From DATMBL01 sp050735975 (GTDB lineage: Bacteria; Desulfobacterota; Binatia; UBA9968), in assembly GCA_050735975.1 (NCBI GenBank), contig JBOHVS010000301.1, positions 1 through 18,840 of the forward strand: DNA of 18,840 nt, written 5' to 3'. Positions 13,982-18,840 of the stretch are shown here, piece by piece (the first letter of the stretch is position 1; each line of letters opens with the position of its first letter). Under the pieces are notes generated by a model. That model was not told the origin of the DNA and ran no database searches. It saw nothing but the letters and a program-made list of their open reading frames with translations. Both the position numbers and the translations under genes were made by a program.

Positions 13982-14467
13982 ATGCCAACGATCAAAAGGC
14001 TAAGCCATGTCGCGCTTTACGTAAATGACCTGGACAAGATGGCGGCGTTTTACCGGGACGTTCTCGGGCTCATTAAATACCGTGAGTATCCGGGGCGTAT
14101 GGTGTTCATGACGCCTGATCCTGAGATCGACGACCACCAGCTCGCGCTGGCGCAGGGGCGCAAGGGCGAAGCGAAAATCATCGCGCACATCGCCTGGAGC
14201 GTAGAGACGCCGGCCGACGTCAAGGCGTTCTACGAGCGATTCAAAGCGCAGGGTGTGCCGATCGATCACTGCGTAAGTCATGCTTACGAGGAGATGGGAA
14301 ACACCGTCTCGTGCTATTTCCTCGATCCCGAGGGGAATTGCCTCGAGATCTACGCTCTGATTCCGGAGCGCGACGAGGGGCGCATCAACCGCCCGCTCGA
14401 CCTGGACAAGAGCGTGGACGAGATCATCGCCCAGGCAAGCGGGCTACGTCACCCCAGCGGCTGCTGA
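13982..14467 (+). CDS. VOC-family protein, extradiol dioxygenase/glyoxalase type
   Basis: The start at 13982 follows AAGGAGG (13967-13973) at 8 bases; an upstream in-frame TTG at 13976 is less likely. The 161 residues have H9 in LSHVALYVNDLDKMAAFYRD, H69 in AHIAW, and E122 in DPEGNCLEIYA. Together these form a complete two-histidine, one-carboxylate metal site of the kind found in VOC dioxygenases and glyoxalases. The pattern LDKMAAFYRDVLGL is typical of catechol 2,3-dioxygenase-like VOC proteins, but substrate is unknown. The last two codons and the stop (GGC TGC TGA) lie at or within the left edge of repeat copy B, so the C-terminal end seems to have been shaped by the repeat. It is divergent from the cupin gene. 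Confidence 0.85.
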   Translation: MPTIKRLSHVALYVNDLDKMAAFYRDVLGLIKYREYPGRMVFMTPDPEIDDHQLALAQGRKGEAKIIAHIAWSVETPADVKAFYERFKAQGVPIDHCVSHAYEEMGNTVSCYFLDPEGNCLEIYALIPERDEGRINRPLDLDKSVDEIIAQASGLRHPSGC

Positions 14468-14600
14468 GATGAAAAAGACTCATAGGCTTGGTTGCGCTCT
14501 TCAAAGCAGGTTGAGGTTCAGGTTAAGGTTTAGCTCAATCTCGACCTTAGCCTCAGCCTTCCGAAGCGCGCGCGGCTCGCCTCTGTGAGATTTTTTTGCG
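14459..14600 (+). repeat. Intergenic hairpin element, copy B
   Basis: Diverged copy of the element at 5297-5460 in the same orientation. It shares GGCTGCTGA at its left edge, then GAAAAAGACTCATA, GGTTGCGCTC, the AGGTTN array (14508-14531), the AGCTCAATCTC loop, AGCCTN units (to 14560) and a GAGATTTTTTT right side. It has four left hexamers but only about three on the right. Its outer right end no longer matches the left end, so the outer stem is lost. It starts within the final codons of the VOC gene. The remainder of the gap (14601-14719) holds a possible promoter and short hairpins. Confidence 0.72.
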
Positions 14601-14614
14601 AGAGGTGCTCCGCC

Positions 14615-14643
14615 TTGACAGAATGAAAAATTAACGATAGCAG
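14615..14643 (+). promoter_or_regulatory. Candidate promoter of the ABC importer genes
   Basis: TTGACA (14615-14620), a perfect -35, is followed after 17 bases by TAGCAG (14638-14643), a weak -10. The leader then contains a 6-bp hairpin (CGTAAG 14645-14650 with CTTACG 14655-14660) and a short stem (CGGTT/AACCG, 14695-14707) next to the SD site. Prediction only. Confidence 0.35.
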
Positions 14644-14719
14644 GCGTAAGACAACTTACGGTCGAGTCCAACGGTCACGGCGCCAAAACCGAAACGGTTA
14701 TCAACCGGGAGGAGAGTCG

Positions 14720-15901
14720 ATGAAACCGAGCGACAGTAAGACCAACCGCGCGGGTTTTTTTCTTGTCACGTGGTTGTCCTTAACAGCCTTTTTTATTCTC
14801 TCTCTCAATTCACCGTCCAGCGCGCAGACCAAACCCCACGGCAAGCAAACTTGGCAGCAAGTCCTTAGCGAAGCCAAAAGGGAAGGCAAGGTCGTGGTCT
14901 GGGGCCCGCCGGGCGAGCTCATCCGAAAAGCCATGATCGAAGGATTCAAGAAAGCTTTTCCGGATCTCACAATCGAGTACTCCGGCGCTCGTGGTGGGGA
15001 GCAAGCGACGAGAATCAAAGCGGAACGAGACGGCGGTGTTTACAGCGTGGATGTTCTCTTAAGCGGCACCACGACCGCAAACAACCAGATGAAACCCATG
15101 AAAGCGCTCGACCCGATCACGCCCGCGCTCATGTTGCCTGAGGTCACGGACGTGAAGAATTGGCGAGACAACAAACTGGATTTCTCCGACGATACGACGC
15201 GTTTCAACCTGGTCTTTTCGACCATGCTCAAAACCCCGCTCGTGTATAATTTGCAGCTAGCAAAGCCGCAAGAAATCGATCAACTTTCGAAGCTCCTGGA
15301 GCCAAAGTGGAAGGGGAGATTCGTTCTCAACGATCCTTTGCCATCGGGTTCAGGAAATGTCACCTTTCGCTGGATCTGGCGGATGATGGGGCCGGAAAAG
15401 GCGAAAGATTATTACCGAAAGATACGCGCCAACGCCGGCGCTGTAGACAGAGACCAACGACGCCAAATCGAATGGGTGTCCCAAGGCAAATACGCTTTTC
15501 TTCTCGCGCCGAGTGACGGCACGTTGGGGCAGCTTCTCGAACGAGGGCTTAAGCTCGGGATTCTAACCGAGTTCAAGGATCAGGGCACTTATGTGACCGC
15601 CAGCTTTGGTAGCGCCATGCTCCTCAATAAGCGTCCGCATCCGAATGCGGCTACTGTTTTCCTAAACTGGCTCCTCACCCAAGAGGGGCAAACGGCCTGG
15701 AGCAAGGGGATGCAGCACGTGAGCCGGAGGCTCGATGTCCCAACCGACCATCTTCCCCCTTACATGGTGCCGCCGCCGGACGCTAAGTTTTTCAGCGGCG
15801 AGCCAAGGCCGGGCTATCGTTATTGGTTGAGCTATACCGAAGAGAACGTCCACCGGAGCGCCGAGGAAACCAAGATTCTAAAGGAGCTTTTCGGCAGATA
15901 A
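14720..15901 (+). CDS. ABC transporter periplasmic solute-binding protein (family 1/AfuA-like), paralogue 1
   Basis: Exported binding protein of an ABC importer. The 393 residues begin with a basic n-region, a hydrophobic stretch (about 12-29) and a Sec signal-peptidase site near SSA35-Q36; no lipobox cysteine is visible. The mature part has the type seen in Fe3+/polyamine/organic-anion binding proteins: EGKVVVWGPPGE at 56-67, IEYSGARGGE, SVDVLLSGTTTAN, and the late motif LNWLLTQEGQTAWSKG. Substrate cannot be assigned; iron would need conserved paired tyrosines, which I cannot confirm. GGGAGGAG upstream of the ATG is a strong SD site. The permease gene follows after 28 bases, and a close paralogue lies beyond it. 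Confidence 0.88.
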   Translation: MKPSDSKTNRAGFFLVTWLSLTAFFILSLNSPSSAQTKPHGKQTWQQVLSEAKREGKVVVWGPPGELIRKAMIEGFKKAFPDLTIEYSGARGGEQATRIKAERDGGVYSVDVLLSGTTTANNQMKPMKALDPITPALMLPEVTDVKNWRDNKLDFSDDTTRFNLVFSTMLKTPLVYNLQLAKPQEIDQLSKLLEPKWKGRFVLNDPLPSGSGNVTFRWIWRMMGPEKAKDYYRKIRANAGAVDRDQRRQIEWVSQGKYAFLLAPSDGTLGQLLERGLKLGILTEFKDQGTYVTASFGSAMLLNKRPHPNAATVFLNWLLTQEGQTAWSKGMQHVSRRLDVPTDHLPPYMVPPPDAKFFSGEPRPGYRYWLSYTEENVHRSAEETKILKELFGR

Positions 15902-15929
15902 ACAAAATTGTTTCAACCAATTCGAGAAG

Positions 15930-17660
15930 ATGGAACTCACGAGGCGAGCTGTCTTTAGGACGGTTCAGTTTCCCGGAATTTCTTGGAGTTGGATCCCTCT
16001 AGCGCTGCTCGTCGGACTACTTATCCTCATTCTGGCCTATCCCCTGGTCCTGCTGTTCGTGAAAAGCTTCGTTGCGAGCCGGCCAGGGCAACCCACGGTA
16101 TGGGCGGCCAGCGGTTGGGTCGAGGCCTTCACGGACGTTAACCTCGCCATCGCCGTCGGAAATACCTTTTACCTGGCCTTCGTACGAATCATCATCACGA
16201 GCGCATTAGCGATCTTCTTCGCCTGGGTTGTAACGCGGACCGATACGCCGTTGAAAGGGCTCATCGAAGTGACCCTGTGGCTGGGATTCTTCCTGCCGTT
16301 ACTTCCTATGACCATGGGGTGGATTCTGCTCTTGGATCCTTATTACGGACTGATCAATAAATTTTTGATGAAAGTTTTCTCTCTATCACAGCCGCCCTTT
16401 GACATCTATTCGTATTGGGGAATCATCTGGTGCCATCTGGCTTTCAGCACTTCGGTTAGATTCCTGCTAATGACACCGGCCTTCAGGGCTATGGACGCAG
16501 CGCTGGAGGATGCAGCGCGCACGTCGGGCAGCAACAACCTGGGAGTGTTAATGCGCGTCACAATCCCGATTTTGGCGCCGGCCATTCTCGCTTCCACCGC
16601 CCTAGGCTTCATCAGGAGCCTTGAATCTTTAGAGATCGAAATGGTTCTGGGCATCCCTGCGGGTATCTACGTCGTGCCGACGAAGATCTGGGATTATATT
16701 CACTGGGAACCACCGCTTTACGATCGGGCGACCGCCTTGTGCAGTATCTTCCTGCTGTTTATTTTTCTCCTCATTTGGTGGCATCGGATGTTTCTTCGCG
16801 GTCGAGAATTCACGACCGTGACGGGCCGTAGCTACATGGTTCGGACCTTCCCGCTGGGTCGCTGGCGGTGGGCGACCTGTGCGTTCTGTCTGCTCTTCAT
16901 CGCCGTCATGATTATTCTGCCGTTGGCGGCCCTCGTCATGGGGACCTTCATGGAATTCTTCGGCAATTTTGACACGGAAAGAGTTTGGACTATGCGCCAT
17001 TGGGCCGGTGTCTTTACCGACCCGGTGTTCCTGCGCTCCTTAAACAACACGCTTGTCCTCGGAATTGGCGCGGCAATTGTGGGAACGCTTCTTTACGCTC
17101 TACTTAGTTATTTGATCGTGCGCACACGGGTTCCCGGGCGCGGTGTCATCGACGTTCTCTCGTGGTTGCCCTGGGCTTTGCCCGGAGTCCTCATCAGTTT
17201 GGCGCTCCTATGGACGGTTTTGGGCTCGGGTGATTTTGTGAAGCTAATTTATGGCACGGTCTCTGTTCTAGTCCTGGCCATTATCATTAAAGAAATGCCC
17301 CTGGGAACCCAGATTATCAAGGCGGGCGTGATGCAGATCAGCAATGAGCTCGAGGAAGCCTCCAGTGCCGCCGGCGCCACGTGGTTGGCCGGTTTTCGCC
17401 GCATCCTATTGCCGCTGTTAAAGCCGACTATGCTCGCCGTAGCAATTATCGTGTTCATCTCCGCGGCGAGAGATATCGCGACCGTAATTTTTCTTGCCAC
17501 GCATCAGACTCGCACACTTTCGCTCTTGATGCTGGACTACATCGCGGACGCCAATAAGGAGAAGGCCGCGGTTCTCGGCGTGTTTCTGGTTTTTCTCATC
17601 TTTGCGCTTTTGTTCATCGGAAAGTTGTTGGGATTTCGCAGGTCATCCGTTCAGTCATGA
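15930..17660 (+). CDS. ABC transporter permease, fused two-domain (FbpB-like)
   Basis: Inner-membrane channel of the importer, 576 residues. Two homologous permease domains are fused in one chain, as in FbpB/SfuB-type transporters, with about 12 hydrophobic segments (for example about 22-45, 78-100, 111-135, 267-284, 315-339, 377-396, 503-520 and 546-566). Each half carries an EAA loop that docks with the ATPase: LEDAARTSGSNNLGVLMRVTIP at 192-213 and LEEASSAAGATWLAGFRRILLP at 474-495. An ATPase gene is needed but absent from the window. The ATG at 15930 has only a weak SD (GAGAAG), which suggests coupling to the upstream gene. The same permease plausibly serves both flanking binding proteins. 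Confidence 0.92.
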   Translation: MELTRRAVFRTVQFPGISWSWIPLALLVGLLILILAYPLVLLFVKSFVASRPGQPTVWAASGWVEAFTDVNLAIAVGNTFYLAFVRIIITSALAIFFAWVVTRTDTPLKGLIEVTLWLGFFLPLLPMTMGWILLLDPYYGLINKFLMKVFSLSQPPFDIYSYWGIIWCHLAFSTSVRFLLMTPAFRAMDAALEDAARTSGSNNLGVLMRVTIPILAPAILASTALGFIRSLESLEIEMVLGIPAGIYVVPTKIWDYIHWEPPLYDRATALCSIFLLFIFLLIWWHRMFLRGREFTTVTGRSYMVRTFPLGRWRWATCAFCLLFIAVMIILPLAALVMGTFMEFFGNFDTERVWTMRHWAGVFTDPVFLRSLNNTLVLGIGAAIVGTLLYALLSYLIVRTRVPGRGVIDVLSWLPWALPGVLISLALLWTVLGSGDFVKLIYGTVSVLVLAIIIKEMPLGTQIIKAGVMQISNELEEASSAAGATWLAGFRRILLPLLKPTMLAVAIIVFISAARDIATVIFLATHQTRTLSLLMLDYIADANKEKAAVLGVFLVFLIFALLFIGKLLGFRRSSVQS

Positions 17661-17703
17661 AAAATCGAAAGGATGGTAGTTCCTTGCGCCGGAGGAGGGA
17701 AAC

Positions 17704-18831
17704 ATGAAGGCCATTTTCGCCAACCTTAAACCTATGTTCTTTCTCGCTTTGCTGACGCTCTTGCTGGCAAACGGCCGATTCGCTTTAGCACAGAGCGAAT
17801 CCGGGTGGCGGCAGAAGTGGGATACGACGCTCGCCCAAGCAAAAATCGAAGGAAGAGTCGTGGTGTTAGGTCCGCCTGGAGATACGGTCCGGCACGCGAT
17901 CACCCAGGGCTTCTCAAAAGCTTTTCCTGACATCACTATTGAGTTTACCGGCGCACGGGGTGGCGAATTGGCCACGCGAATCAAGTCCGAACGCGACGCC
18001 GGCATCTACAGCGTTGATATCGTCATTAGCGGGACCACCACCGCCAATGCTTACTTCAAGCCCATGAAAGCCCTCGATCCGATAGAACCGGCGCTGATAT
18101 TGCCCGAGGTCGCCGATCCAAAGAACTGGCGCGACAATCGGCTCGAGTTCTCCGATCGGTCTACTCATCTCAACCTGGTTTTCACCACGCAGAACAATGT
18201 GCCGCTGATCTATAACCCGGCGCAGGTAAAAGCCCAGGAAGTCGATGAATTATTCGAGCTCCTGGATCCGAAATGGAAGGGAAAAATCGCCGTCCAGGAT
18301 CCGATTCCTTCAGGAACCGGCAACGGCGTGTTCCGGTGGGTATGGCATGTGCTCGGTCCGGAGAAGACAGAAGATTTCTATCGGAAGATCCGCGCTCAAG
18401 CCGCGGCCGTCGATCGGGACCAAAGACGGCAAATCGAGTGGATCGCTCAAGGCAAATACCCTCTACACCTTGGCCCTGGAACTGTTATGCAACAGCTCGA
18501 AAAGCGCGGGCTCAAGTTCGGCGTGGTGCCGGCGTTCAAAGATTACGGCGCTTATCTCACTCCCGGGTTCGGCAGCGCCATGTTGATTAACCGCGCCGCT
18601 CATCCGAACGCGTCAAAGGTCTTTCTCAATTGGCTTCTGAGAAAAGATGGACAGACAGCCTTTTGTAGAGGCATGGGCTACGTCAGCCGGAGAATGGATG
18701 TGCCTACGGATCACGTTCCACCGTATTGGGTACCCAAACCCGGCGTCAAATACTGGTCCGGGTATTATGAGGAGGATGCAACCATGTCTCCCGAACAGGT
18801 GAAGTTTCTGAAGACACTTTTCGGGAGGTAG
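17704..18831 (+). CDS. ABC transporter periplasmic solute-binding protein, paralogue 2
   Basis: A 375-residue exported binding protein clearly paralogous to the one at 14720. Shared blocks include TIEFTGARGGELATRIKSER, SGTTTAN, MKALDPI, PEVADPKNWRDN, AVDRDQRRQIEW, VSRRMDVPTDHVPPY and the ending LKTLFGR. The signal peptide runs to about ALA29-Q30. GGAGGAGGG at 17691-17699 is a strong SD site, and the gene starts 43 bases after the permease. It differs from paralogue 1 in the pocket-proximal stretch after the RQIEW block (LHLGPGTVMQQLEKRG instead of LLAPSDGTLGQLLERG), in DYYRKI to DFYRKI, and in a C-terminal tail about 15 residues shorter. Different substrates or affinities are possible. The ATPase gene probably lies to the right of the window. 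Confidence 0.88.
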   Translation: MKAIFANLKPMFFLALLTLLLANGRFALAQSESGWRQKWDTTLAQAKIEGRVVVLGPPGDTVRHAITQGFSKAFPDITIEFTGARGGELATRIKSERDAGIYSVDIVISGTTTANAYFKPMKALDPIEPALILPEVADPKNWRDNRLEFSDRSTHLNLVFTTQNNVPLIYNPAQVKAQEVDELFELLDPKWKGKIAVQDPIPSGTGNGVFRWVWHVLGPEKTEDFYRKIRAQAAAVDRDQRRQIEWIAQGKYPLHLGPGTVMQQLEKRGLKFGVVPAFKDYGAYLTPGFGSAMLINRAAHPNASKVFLNWLLRKDGQTAFCRGMGYVSRRMDVPTDHVPPYWVPKPGVKYWSGYYEEDATMSPEQVKFLKTLFGR

Positions 18832-18840
18832 CTCGGCACC

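Noticed and set aside
14720..15901. Firm assignment as an Fe3+-binding protein (FbpA/FutA)
   Set aside because: The fold family and fused permease resemble iron importers, but I cannot identify the paired tyrosine ligands, and one YY pair (DYYRKI) is DFY in the paralogue.

Overview
The window is a stretch of bacterial chromosome. Genes are dense, usually have Shine-Dalgarno (SD) sites, and sit almost entirely on the + strand. Base composition is moderately GC-rich. Exported binding proteins with Sec-type signal peptides suggest a diderm (Gram-negative-type) cell. The gene mix and the odd repeats in the gaps would fit an uncultured soil or sediment lineage near the former Deltaproteobacteria, NC10, Rokubacteria or Tectomicrobia. 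That placement is inference; no rRNA or other lineage marker is present.

Region 1 (1-5297) holds the tail of an unrecognised protein, then a tight operon-like run: pdxA (vitamin B6 synthesis), a phosphomannomutase/phosphoglucomutase overlapping it by 4 bases, and uvrA (nucleotide excision repair). This UvrA is about 100 residues short because the insertion domain between its zinc-module cysteine pairs is missing, while every catalytic motif is intact.

Region 2 (5298-10972) is an iron-sulfur cluster assembly locus of hybrid type: iscS, an A-type carrier (iscA-like), sufB, a second cysteine desulfurase (nifS-like), an Rrf2/IscR-type regulator with three candidate cluster-ligating cysteines, and a small basic protein of unknown function. 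Two hairpins, one a strong intrinsic terminator, close it. No sufC, sufD, sufE/sufU or iscU/nifU is present. A palindrome overlapping the predicted iscS promoter resembles an IscR-type operator, so the locus may be controlled by its own Rrf2 protein.

Region 3 (10973-14467) holds a second, Pgm-type phosphoglucomutase and then three small candidate metalloproteins: VOC, a cysteine-dioxygenase-like cupin on the minus strand, and VOC.

Region 4 (14468-18840) is an ABC importer set: a solute-binding protein, a fused two-domain permease, and a second, closely related solute-binding protein. The ATPase is not in the window; it may lie just downstream.

The gaps contain unusual oligonucleotide-repeat hairpins. 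One family uses hexamers (AGGTTN on one arm, AGCCTN on the other) so that a G-U wobble recurs every six bases. Two related copies lie at gene 3' ends (5297-5460 and 14459-14600) and a half-arm lies near position 254. A separate heptamer version sits at 12730-12805. These are the least explained elements of the window.
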